DNA of 64,000 bases from Sceloporus undulatus (lineage: Eukaryota; Chordata; Lepidosauria; Squamata; Phrynosomatidae). The translations under genes were made by a program, and so were the position numbers. This document shows, piece after piece, positions 10,681 to 19,010 of the stretch. Each line of letters starts with the position of its first letter. Position 1 is the first letter of the stretch. Location: contig NC_056524.1 in NCBI RefSeq assembly GCF_019175285.1, positions 169,737,766-169,801,765 of the forward strand, read 5' to 3'. A model generated the notes under the pieces. That model had not been told where the DNA came from, made no database searches, and saw only the letters and a program-made list of their open reading frames with translations.

Positions 10681-11464
10681 TAATATTTTCTGTTTAGCAC
10701 AACACAAATATCACCTTTATATGGTTTCTGCTGCCCATGGCTGAGCACTTGCTGAATATGTCCACCATGCCTCCAGACATCCCAGCATGGTGAGATGTAT
10801 ATCATGTGTGAGTGATCCATGTGGAAAGGAAAAGCAGTTTACCATGTGAAAGACCTACATGTTACAAAGTGAGGAGATAGATACTGTACAAAGATATTAA
10901 AAAACAGTGAATGTGACTGTTTTTTTATTGAACCAATGGGTGTAAATTCTCTAACAGTATACAACATTTGCAGTTCTACAGATCCCACTGTGAAACTGAC
11001 AGTGAGACAATGTGCTCATTTGCAGGTTTACTCAGATGCATGTCTCAGTAAGTTCAGTAAATTCAGCCATCCTTATTTCCAGGTAACTATGCAGAAGGTT
11101 GCCACCTTAGGGAAGGCATTTCCACTTCATAGACTTCCATGTGGTTTTGGTCATATCTGTTTAGTACTACAAAAATGAACAAACAAACAAGACACCATTG
11201 TATTCTGGAGCTGTCACGATGCATAGATATTGGAAAACAGGAAGGAACCACAACATTTGGGGTCTTAGGGAAGAAGAGTGAAATCTTTCATCATGCTGAA
11301 GCAGGAAAAGCAAACCAGACTAAATAGCCCTTTGCCAGAAAAAAAAACAGTTGAGGACCAAATCACGCTGATTGATATATCAAAGTGTTGCAATTAGCTA
11401 TTTCTTACTCCTATGCCTTTGCCAATTGATATCCACCAGATGTGCTTCAGTAGGTCAGCCTCCC
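10681..11464. other. No recognisable feature
   Basis: Intergenic. No convincing gene or repeat. Confidence 0.35.
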
Positions 11465-11687
11465 AAGTGTTCCATCTAGCACAGGTATGACTAACTGGAG
11501 ATGATGGGAATTGTAGTTCAGTGTGTCTGGTGGCGGTGCCAGAGAGAGGTGGAATGCCAGGACAAGAAAGGCTGAAATCCCAGCTCTAGTCTCCACCTGA
11601 CCAAGAACTAGCCCTGTGTGAGTTTAAGAACCGTGGTGGATTTTCGAAGAGTGCTGGTGCTTCAAACCACTTTCTCAGTGTTTTGAC
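11465..11687. other. Half MITE then unclassified DNA
   Basis: At 11480-11530 the words GATGATGGGAATTGTAGTTC mark one arm of the 'TCCAAACT' MITE family. The remainder is unclassified. Confidence 0.35.
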
Positions 11688-11822
11688 CATGTGGTCACTG
11701 GTAGATTTTCAAATTTGAGGAAATTTAATGTCCATTTGCCATTCAAAGAAGATGTTTCCTTTGAATGGCAAATGGACATTAACTTTCCTTGAATCTGAAA
11801 ATCTCCCAGTGACCACATGGCC
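11688..11822. repeat. Palindrome with about 65-bp arms
   Basis: The left arm (11688-11752) and right arm (11756-11822) are reverse complements at roughly 90% identity. Both carry CCATGTGGTCACTGG outside and TGTCCATTTGCCATTCAAAG inside, with only a few bases between. It is either a palindromic MITE or a local inverted duplication. Confidence 0.7.
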
Positions 11823-11845
11823 AAAAGGAAGAGGTGCCAGCCTGC

Positions 11846-12060
11846 AGATAGCCCTCCCTACCATCTGAACTAAGACCAGAAACAGAAAATGCAGGCCTAT
11901 GACTAACAACTTCAATTTCTTTCTCCTGTTTGCCTGATGAAGAAGCCAGTGTATCTTCAAAAGCTTGCAAGCTGTAATTATGCATTTTGGTTGGCCCTAT
12001 AAAGGTATAATTGCTTGGATGCGATTGAATTTGGTATATGGCCAAGACAGCTACCCCAAG
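11846..12060 (+). repeat. Hammerhead-type dispersed repeat, second subfamily
   Basis: It carries TTGCCTGATGAAGAAGCC followed by a GAAG/CTTC stem, AAAAGCTTGCAAGC and GGTTGGCCCTATAAAGG. The first 110 bases (11848-11957) match 22571-22682 with only about four differences. Confidence 0.5.
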
Positions 12061-12660
12061 ATTTTTCTTAGTGTGCCCAGGAAGATGACTGCATTGGTCT
12101 GTTGGTCCATCTGCTGAGTGGCTCTTCAAGGTTTTAGAATGAAGTCCGTTCTTGTCCTACTAGAAGAGGCCAGGAATAAAAAAAAAAATGGCCCATTTTG
12201 CCCACAAATCTGCCCTATATTGTCCTATACATCAGGGGCTGGGCCATGTAAGTCTTTCATATGTGGCTCTCCTGCTGCTGTTGGCCTTAAGGTCTCAGCA
12301 GCCCTAGCCAGCAGAGCTGGTGATGAGGAATGCTGGGAAGGGCAGTCCAGCAACATCTGGAGAAGCCTGATCCCCAGAGCTGCTGTTTGAGATGCTTCAG
12401 GAGAATCCTGCTGCTCAATAGCTGCAGTGCCTGACATCTACTGGGGGCAGCTGTTATCCCAGGGCTCTCTGGCTTCTGCTCCCAGCATTGGCTTCCTTTG
12501 CTCTGCTGTGTGGGGATGAGGCAAGGCACCAGAGCTGGGCTCTTCTGCTTGGCCAGCTGCCCCATGCTACTCCCCTTATGTGGCGTCTCTTTCCCTCAAA
12601 ACAGCATTCACATCTTTAAAAACCAATCAATCCATCAATCAAACCATGCTTCTAAAAACA
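12061..12660. other. Intergenic with a MITE arm near 12270-12370
   Basis: GGAATGCTGGGAAGGGCAG and CAGCAACATCTGGAG near 12325-12362 resemble one arm of the 'TCCAAACT' MITE. Nothing else is recognised. Confidence 0.3.
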
Positions 12661-12736
12661 TGCAGAGGGAGCTGCGTTGGCCATTTAACAAATGCAAACC
12701 CAAATCCATCAGTGGGACTTTTCTTGGCCAACCGAA
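12661..12736 (-). repeat. Hammerhead-type repeat fragment, second subfamily
   Basis: GCTGCGTTGGCCATTTAAC and TTTTCTTGGCCAACCGAAAC match the end of the 9004-9180 copy. It is truncated where the next MITE begins. Confidence 0.5.
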
Positions 12737-12744
12737 ACGCAGGG

Positions 12745-12871
12745 GGCTACATCCACACTGGAGAAATAACCCGCTTTAAAGCTTCTTGTCTGCCTCAAGG
12801 CTATGGAATTCTGGGAGTTGGAGATTGTTGTGGGTGCCAAACCGGGTTATTGATCCAGTGCGGCTGCAGCC
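12745..12871. mobile_element. TIR MITE ('CACACTGNAGAAATAA' family)
   Basis: The ends GGCTACATCCACACTGGAG and CCAGTGCGGCTGCAGCC form terminal inverted repeats. The body has CTATGGAATTCTGGGAGTTG. Relatives lie at 14498-14606, 15878-15990, 29790-30002, 49521-49680, 53716-54010, 54121-54183 and, more diverged, 61297-61492. Confidence 0.6.
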
Positions 12872-13125
12872 TATGTCTAAAAGATCAAGTGGAACTGCCC
12901 TATATTGTCCTATACATCAGGAACTTCCAGCCATGAAGCTCACTTTGGGACTCTTCTTTAGCTGATCTCCCTCCTAAGGATGTTTTTGACGTTGCTGTTG
13001 GTGATAGTACTGTAATATAAAATAATAATTACACACCAAAGCCCCATCCGTGATACTTTCTTGGACAACCGAAATGCGCGATAGACTTGTTGCAAGCTTC
13101 TGAAGCTCCATGCTTTGTGGAAGAA
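12872..13125. other. Intergenic plus hammerhead-type repeat fragment (13030-13125)
   Basis: From 13030 the words CCATCCGTGATACTTTCTTGG, GACAACCGAAATGCG and TGCAAGCTTCTGAAGCTCCA match the second repeat subfamily. 12872-13029 is unclassified. Confidence 0.45.
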
Positions 13126-13440
13126 TAATGAATGGGACCAGAAACCTTGAGCCTTTGGCAGGAGGTCCTGGCTTTAGGGCTCCTCTGTTGGTGGTGCTGT
13201 TGGTGGTGCCAGGGGGCCTTTGTGGGGCTGGGGCTTCGCGTGGCTCTGGCTCGAGACTGGCACGCTCCCGGAGGAGAGAAAGCGTGCCAAGAGCAAGCCC
13301 TGCTTGGGCCATGTGCCTCTGTGTCTGTGTGGAAGGGGCAGGGAGGGAGGGAGGGGGCCAGCCCCAGAGGCTCCTGCCCCATCAGGGAAGCCGGCTTTGT
13401 CTCCGAGGGCTATATAGAGGCGGCCCCAGGCGGTGCGGCG
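13126..13440 (+). promoter_or_regulatory. NEUROG3 proximal promoter with TATA box
   Basis: A repeat-free GC-rich stretch ends in GGGCTATATAGAGG, with the TATA core at 13411-13417. Transcription would start near 13440. About 65 bases further on, the sequence CCCCAG is followed by GTAAGC, a strong splice donor at 13508. This matches the neurogenin-3 plan of a TATA promoter, a short non-coding exon and one intron before a single coding exon. The open frames crossing this block in all frames are GC artefacts. Confidence 0.6.
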
Positions 13441-13507
13441 CCCAAAGCCCTCGGGGATCCGCTCCTCCGGCCCCAAGCTGGGCTCCTCTGCCACCCTTGG
13501 GCCCCAG
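13441..13507 (+). other. NEUROG3: Predicted NEUROG3 non-coding exon 1
   Basis: The exon runs from the start site expected about 30 bases after the TATA box to the donor CCCCAG/GTAAGC (GT at 13508-13509). It holds no ATG, so it can only be leader. The matching acceptor is TTTGCAG at 15257-15263, one base before the first ATG of the coding exon. The start is approximate and no transcript was available. Confidence 0.5.
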
Positions 13508-13569
13508 GTAAGCAGGCAGGGGCAGCCCCCCATGGCACTGGGGAACTAGCCTCTTCTTCCACAGCCCTC

Positions 13570-14440
13570 TGCGACATCTGGATGCCAAAGGAGCTGGGGG
13601 ACACCCTTTGGGACTCAGGGAAAGAGCTCACTTCTTTCTTTCTTTCTTTCTTTCTTGTATGTAGTGCTGCCAACTTCTTTCTTTCAGCCAGTCTCAAAGG
13701 TGCTCCAAGATCCCTCTCCAGACTGAGGTCTTCCTTTCGGAATGTTGGGCTGCCAACTAACTTTCTTTCTTTCTTTCCGTGAGTCTCAAAGGTGCTACAA
13801 GATCTTTCTCTGCAGATTGATTCTACAGACGAACATCTGTGGATTTTTCTTTCTTTCAGTTAATCTCAGATCTGGATGCCAAGGGATCCGGGCGCACCTT
13901 TGGGACTCAGGGGAAAAAACTCACTTCTTTTTTCGGTGCACCTTTGAGACGAACTGAACGAAAGAAGTTGGCAAGCCGGAGTTTTCCTAAACTCGAGCCA
14001 CCGCTGAGATTCACGGAAAGAACTCACTCCTTTCTTTCGGTATGTAGTGCTGCCAACTTTCTTTCTTTCATTTAGTCTCAAAGGTGCTACAAGATTTCTC
14101 TCTGCAGACTCATTCTACAGACTAACAGACTTGAATTCTTTCTCTCGGTTGGTCTCAAATCTGGATGCCAAGGGATCTGGGAGCACCTTTCAGACTCAGG
14201 GAAAGAACTCATTTCTTTTTGCGGTCTGTAGAGAGATCTTGTAGTATCTTGAAGTCGAACTGAACGAAAGGAGTTGGCAGCAGCATCTTTCCTAGACTTG
14301 AGCCTCCTTCCTCAGATACGTTTGGGAGCATTTTAAGAAGAAGTCTCAAGTCTAGGAAAGCTAATGCTGCCAACTCCTTCCGTCCAGTTCCTCTCCAAGG
14401 TGCCCAAATCCCTTTGCATAGTGATTTTCCAGACGAACCT
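13570..14440. repeat. Higher-order tandem array of about 290-bp units (NEUROG3 intron)
   Basis: The phrase TCTGGATGCCAAGGGATC, followed by ACCTTTGGGACTCAGGG, recurs at about 13575, 13871 and 14159, a period of 296 and then 288 bp. Within the units lie plus- and minus-strand copies of the hammerhead-type module (CTGCCAAC...TCTTTC, TCTCAAAGGTGCTACAAGAT). The last part (14231-14412) forms a head-to-head inverted pair. CTTT/TTTC runs mark the module joints. Confidence 0.7.
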
Positions 14441-14497
14441 GGCTGCATCTTTGGATTCTTTCTTTTCATTCAGTTGAAAGGAGTTACAAGGTCCCTG

Positions 14498-14606
14498 GGC
14501 ATAATCCGGAAATAACCCGGTTTGGCACCGATTTGACTCTTTTCTTGCTCAAGGCTATGGAATTCTGGGAGCTGGAGTTTGTTGTGGGGCCCAGAACGGA
14601 GCTCTG
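14498..14606. mobile_element. TIR MITE ('CACACTGNAGAAATAA' family), partial
   Basis: GGAAATAACCCGGTTTGG and GGCTATGGAATTCTGGGAGC match the copies at 12745 and 15878, in the same orientation. Its right end is not clear. Confidence 0.5.
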
Positions 14607-14609
14607 CTG

Positions 14610-14975
14610 CCGACTTCTTTCTTTAGTCTGAAAGGTGCTACAAGATCTCTCTAAACAACATCAATCTCACTACAGAACAACAACAACAACAGAATAAAAT
14701 GCATCTGAGGAAGGAGACTGAAACCTAAGAAAGCTCCTGCTGCCAACTTCTTTCCTTCAGTCTGTAAAGAGATCCTGTGGCACCTTTCAGATTCTCTGAA
14801 AGAAAGAAGTTGGCAGCAGGAGCTTTCTTAGGCTTCAGTCTCCTTCCTCAGATGCATTTGATATTGTTGTTGCTGTTGTTATGTAGAGAGATCTTGTAGC
14901 CTCTTTTAGACTAAAGAAAGAAGTTGGCAGCAGGAACTTTCCTAAGCTTAAGTTTAATTCCTCAGATGCATTTGA

Positions 14976-15023
<48 letters not shown>

Positions 15024-15060
15024 GTAGAGAGCCCTTGTAGCACCTTTGAGACTAAAGATG
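14610..15060. repeat. Second array of inverted hammerhead-type modules
   Basis: Alternating plus (14624, 14703-14780) and minus (14780-14862, 14886-14972) modules share CTGCCAACTTC, CCTCAGATGCAT and GGTGCTACAAGATC words. A plus copy keeps CTGAGGA at 14705-14711 and GAAA at 14729-14732. The array is interrupted by (AAC)n at about 14680 and (ATT)n at 14976-15023. Confidence 0.65.
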
Positions 15061-15200
15061 TCGTTGTTGTTGTTGATGACGACGACGATGTTTTTGTTGA
15101 TAATTGATGTTGAATGATGATATTGATGATGACGATGTTGAATGATGATGCTGATGTTGATAATGATGTTGGGGCTAAAGACAGGAGTTGGCAGCGGGCG
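15061..15200. repeat. GTT/GAT trinucleotide-rich simple sequence
   Basis: Imperfect GTT, GAC and GATGTT runs lie just upstream of the coding-exon acceptor. They give the start of a spurious Met/Leu-rich open frame (from 15142) that runs into the real coding exon in the bHLH frame. Confidence 0.6.
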
Positions 15201-15263
15201 CTTTCCTAGATTTCAGCCTCTGGGTCCCTCTCTTAGGTCCTTCTCCTTCTCTTCCTTTGCAGG

Positions 15264-15861
15264 ATGTCTCCCGAGGGGACCTCTGAGGGCACCTCTTCCT
15301 CCTCCTCCTCCTCCTTGGCCCCGGAGAGCCTCCCTCCCTCGCCCTCGGGGGGCTGCCTGCTCCTCCTGGGGTCGGGGGGCTCCCCCTCTCCCTCCCCCTC
15401 CTCCTCCTCCTCTTTCGGAAGGAGGCAGCGTGGCGGAGGCCCCTTGGAGGAAAGCCAGGCTCCGTCGGGGCCATGGAGGGATGGGCAGCAGTACCAGCAC
15501 CAGCAGCACCAAGGCCAAGCGGAACCGGCGCCTGAAGGCCAACGATCGGGAGCGGCACCGCATGCACCACTTGAACTCGGCCCTGGACGCCCTCCGGGGG
15601 GTCCTGCCTACCTTCCCCGACGACGCCAAGCTCACCAAGATCGAGACCCTCCGCTTCGCCCACAACTACATCTGGGCCCTGGGACAGAGCCTCCGCCTCC
15701 AGCACCAGGGCCCTCCAGTACCCCCATCTCCCCCTTCCCTGCCTCCCCTCTGGCCCCCCTGTGGATGCCCCCCTTCCCCAGAGGCACCCAGAGACAGATC
15801 TCCAGCCGAGACCCAGCCGGGCCCCCTCTCTCTGGACCAAGGCGCCCAGGGCTTCCTCTGA
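15264..15861 (+). CDS. NEUROG3: Neurogenin-3, bHLH transcription factor
   Basis: Neurogenins are nuclear proneural bHLH activators that pair with E proteins and bind E-boxes; NEUROG3 specifies pancreatic and intestinal endocrine cells. The bHLH domain (about 15514-15699) shows [44 protein letters not shown], which is neurogenin-specific. Upstream, RKARLRRG resembles the basic stretch preceding the domain in the family. Synteny with FAM241B points to NEUROG3. The first ATG (15264) abuts a splice acceptor, as expected, and opens a Ser/Pro-rich N-terminus, but in a different frame from the bHLH. A net one-base shift must fall in the GC-rich repeats at about 15350-15430, either an assembly error or a real change. 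The only in-frame alternative start without a shift is 15481, giving 127 residues against 214 in human. The basic region has His at two sites where mammals have Asn (15556, 15568). The C-terminus ends GFL. Confidence 0.85.
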
Positions 15862-16086
15862 GCCTCCTCCTCTTTGGCTGCGTCCACACTGGAGGAATAA
15901 CCCGCTTTGGTCCCGCTTTGACTCTTCTCTGGCTCAAGGCTATGGAATTCTGGGAGTTGAAGTGTGTCGTGGGGCCCAGAGCAGAGGCAGTGGGGAGCCT
16001 CCCCAAGCTCTGGGGCCAGACCTGCACAACTTGGCCAGTTAAAACAGGTTAATTTCTGGGGGCACTCAGATAAGTTTTCATTAAAG
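15862..16086 (+). other. NEUROG3 3' flank with MITE and possible poly(A) signal
   Basis: A TIR-family MITE begins 17 bases after the stop (15878-15990; TCCACACTGGAGGAATAACC and CTATGGAATTCTGGGAGTTG). A possible ATTAAA polyadenylation signal lies at 16080-16085. If it is used, the MITE is part of the 3' untranslated region. Confidence 0.4.
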
Positions 16087-16450
16087 AATATCAATTCCAT
16101 CCCTCAAGAGAAAGCCAAGCAGTGGAGGAGCATTGCAAGTCTTCACCCATCTTCATCCTCCACCTTGCCTTCTCCTCAGGAGAAAGCCAAGCAGCAGAGG
16201 AGCCTTGCTTGGCAAGCATTTGCCCATCCTCCTCCTCTACTGTCCAGCCTTCTCCTCAGGAGAAAGCTGGATGGTGGAAGAGCCTTGTAGGACAAGCACT
16301 GGCCCATTCTCCTCCTCCTCCTCCACTGCCTGGAATCCTCCTCAGGAGAAACTTGGATTGTGGACGAGCCTTGCTTGGCAAGCATTTGCCCATCCTCCTC
16401 TGCTGCCTGGCCTCTTCCTCGGGGGAGCAGCGGAGGAGCCTTGAAATCAA
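16087..16450. repeat. Minisatellite, about 80-bp unit, about 4.5 copies
   Basis: AGAAAGCC-type words recur at 16109, 16181, 16261 and 16347, with a diverged fifth near 16425 (spacing 72, 80, 86, about 80). Each unit has CTCCTCAGGAGAAA, GAGGAGCCTTGCTTGGCAAG and CATTTGCCCATCCTCCTCC. Open frames crossing it are periodic artefacts. Confidence 0.8.
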
Positions 16451-17165
16451 TCCACATCTTCCAAAATCCTTTGGTGGGCCACATACGACCCTGGGGCCAT
16501 ATGTGTGCAGGCTCTGGGGAAGAGTTGGGTTGGGTTGGCCATGGGATGGCCATCTCCCCTGTGGCTAAAGCTATGCAGAAGAACAGGCTGCCCTGGGGAT
16601 GCCTTCCAAGCCTTGAAGCAGCTGTCCAGGGTCCTGAACCTCGTCCAGAGTCAGCATTCAACAGCTCCGGACGAAAACTTGGAGTAGATTCCTCATGACA
16701 CCGGCGCAGGAGCCCCTAGCTGCTACTGAACATTGTTGGGAAGATGAGAGTTGCAGCCTCACAGTTTCTGAAAGTCTCTGCTTGCCCATTTTCTCATATC
16801 TGGACTCTCAGGCTGGGGATGCACTTGGAGGAATGGCTTTCTTCCAGAGATCAGATGGCAGCAATGAATCTTTCTTTTTTGGTGGTGGTGGTGAAGGAAT
16901 GGTCTTTAAACACCACAATGGTGATTGCAATATAAACCTCACTTGTGTCACCAGCATCTCTTGGAAAAACTGCCTTCCCACATTACCAGGGTGGCATCCA
17001 ACCCTTCCTCTGTTTGGAGACTATATCTTTAGAGGTTGAGTAGCAAGTAACAAACCCAGATACAATGCAGCTAGGCATCATCGTCTCACCATTTGAAGCT
17101 TAGTTCTTGGCACAGAAGATATGCTTCTTTTTTTCAGATCTGGGAAAGCTTAGTTTTTGGGCCAA
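16451..17165. other. No recognisable feature
   Basis: GC-moderate intergenic DNA. Open frames of up to 114 codons (16695-17039) show no domain. Confidence 0.35.
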
Positions 17166-17352
17166 GAGCCAGTGTGGGGTCATGGTTTGAGTGTTGGACT
17201 ACCAGACTGGAGATCAGGGTTCGATTCCTTGTTCAGCCATGGAAGCCCATTTGGTGACCTTGGGTGAGTCGCACACTCTCAGCCATCAAAAAGTCACCTT
17301 AAGATCACCAGAAGTCAGAAGTGACTTGAATACATACAACGACAACAACAAA
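17166..17352 (+). mobile_element. Sauria-type SINE
   Basis: The tRNA-derived head GAGCCAGTGTGGGGTCATGG has a B-box-like GGGTTCGATTCC, the body reads GGTGACCTTGGGTGAGTC, and the BovB-like tail AGTCAGAAGTGACTTGAA ends in an ACA-rich run. The middle is shortened. Confidence 0.8.
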
Positions 17353-17365
17353 GTTTTTGGACTAT

Positions 17366-17475
17366 AGGTTCCCAAACATTGTTGAACTTTAGCTCTCAGA
17401 TTCCCCCAGCTAATAAAGCAAGGGACTAAGCTGGTTGGAAGATTCTGGAAGGTGTCATCCAAAAAATTCCAACCT
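17366..17475. mobile_element. Palindromic MITE ('TCCAAACT' type)
   Basis: GGTTCCCAAACATTGTTG at the left and GGTGTCATCCAAAAAATTCC at the right frame a central CCCAGCTAAT...GCTGGTTGG palindrome. Confidence 0.5.
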
Positions 17476-18657
17476 CTGATTTAATGGCTCCAGTTTTTCT
17501 CATTTAGTCCTTTGTCTTCAGTGTCTTTAAAAAAACAGCCAAACAAAAAACAACCCCAACCCCACCCCAAAACCCAACCAGCTCCTCTGTAGGTTTATGT
17601 AGAAATATGTAAAGCCCAAGGTACACTCAGTCTGGAACATTATTACAATGTGTATTAGAGCACTGGTTCCCCAGTATAGTGGTTTCTCCCTCCCCAAATA
17701 TCTAGATGGGTTAGTTGAACTATACAGGTTCAGGTTAGCAAGAACAGTGTGGCAAGAGCAAAATCTAGCCAATCCGTCATGTGTGCTTCCCATTTAAAAC
17801 TAAAGGGACTGAAGGTGCTTGGGCTCTCTGGATTGCACCTGAAAAGGCCTCAAGCCCTCCAGTGAAATGCAGTCACTTAAAAGCTGCTCATTTCTGCTGT
17901 ACTTTGAAGCATTGGCCTTAGTTTTCTGGAGAGGTTCAGATCAGACATTCTGGAAATTAATCTAGGATATCTACTGTTCTAGATTCTACAGGCACTTGCA
18001 CTGATTTAAAATCCTGCTTGTAAGGATGTTTTGAAGGGTGTCTTAATCTGCCCTTGGAAAACCTCAAATCATCTGAAGAATATTCAGGAGCACTTACTAT
18101 AGATTAGTTTCCCCCCTCACTCTCTTTAACCATCTTGTATTGGAGTGATGTGCTGTGTAATCCTGTAAGTGACTACTCAGAGAGGCAAGTCCCATTGAGT
18201 CCAATGAGATTTATTCCCTGGGCAGCATATACAGGATTGCAGCTTTAGAATGATGGGTAGTGGATTTTTCTTCCCTAGCTTTTCATGCATGTTGTAGGTG
18301 AAGTGGCAGGTTTCCAGTTTGCCTTTGCCTTTAATGGAAAATTATGGAGTTGGAGAAGCCATTGTGAGACTAAAACTAAGAATGGTGGCTATCCCAGATT
18401 AATCAAGGTGGGATCTTGTGTATATATTGACCCCGCTCACAGAGGTAGGCAAAGAGATGCCTAAGGTGCGAATCATGAACCCCTTGAGATATTGCTAGAC
18501 TGCAACCAATGTCAGCACCAAAAAGAATCAAATGAACAATTAAATACATACTGGGGAGCAATAGAAGGGACATAGTATACTAATTTGTGGGTCCCACTTT
18601 GTGGCAAATTGTAATTGCAGCTTTTAGAAAAGAAATCAGCTACAGGATGCATTCATA
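17476..18657. other. Intergenic; short MITE at 18148-18242
   Basis: 18148-18242 is a copy of the 'GGACTTACTCC' MITE in inverted form (GTCCCATTGAGTCCAATGAG, and TACAGGATTGCAGC at its end). The rest is unclassified. The 88-residue minus-strand frame at 17527 has no motif. Confidence 0.4.
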
Positions 18658-19010
18658 TACACTCATCCCTCCATATTTGTGGCTTTGATATTTGCAGATT
18701 TGATTATTCACGGATTTGATTAATATGTTCTCTCTAGGAATATCTAGGTCCTCCAATGCAACTCTGTGGTCAACTTTAACTAAACGTTGCACCAAAAGAC
18801 CTAGAGAGAATACTCCACTAGGCATTTGCAGCTCCTCCAGCGCAGTTCTGTGGTCTGTGTTGGACGTTGGTCTGTTGCACTGGAGGACCCAAAGATTCCT
18901 AGAGAGGTGTTCTCTCAGGAAAAAACATGGTGTTTTTGTTATTTGCAGTTTTTCCATATTCACAGGGGTCTTGTGTCCCTAACCCTAGTGAATATTGAGG
19001 GACAAGTGTA
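18658..19010. mobile_element. TIR DNA transposon MITE ('TACACTTGTCCCTC')
   Basis: The terminal inverted repeats are TACACTCATCCCTCCATAT and, on the other end, ATATTGAGGGACAAGTGTA, with TA at both ends as expected of a mariner/Tigger-type insertion. The interior repeats CCTAG...TCCTCCA blocks. A 377-bp sister lies at 23904-24280. No transposase frame is present. Confidence 0.7.

Larger units (their letters stand above)
13508..15263 (+). other. NEUROG3: Predicted NEUROG3 intron 1, filled with repeats
   Basis: GT at 13508 and a pyrimidine-rich TTCTCTTCCTTTGCAG acceptor ending at 15263 bound a 1.76-kb intron. Nearly all of it is repeat: the tandem and inverted modules described separately, one MITE copy, and (ATT)n and GAT/GTT runs. 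Little unique sequence remains outside the two splice sites. Confidence 0.5.

Noticed and set aside
13132-13782. 216-codon open frame over the NEUROG3 promoter
   Set aside because: It crosses a TATA box, a splice donor and repeat modules, and its tail is CTTT-run translation.
13570-14440. Possible CRISPR-like array (regular repeats)
   Set aside because: Units are about 290 bp, contain mobile-element modules and lie in a vertebrate intron.
15142-15263. Upstream extension of the bHLH frame (Met/Leu-rich start)
   Set aside because: It translates simple repeats and the pyrimidine tract of a splice acceptor, so it is intronic.
15264-16052. 262-codon open frame continuing from the NEUROG3 ATG
   Set aside because: Past about 15430 it is an off-frame reading of the bHLH exon. 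The neurogenin domain lies in another frame. Only its N-terminal part may be real.
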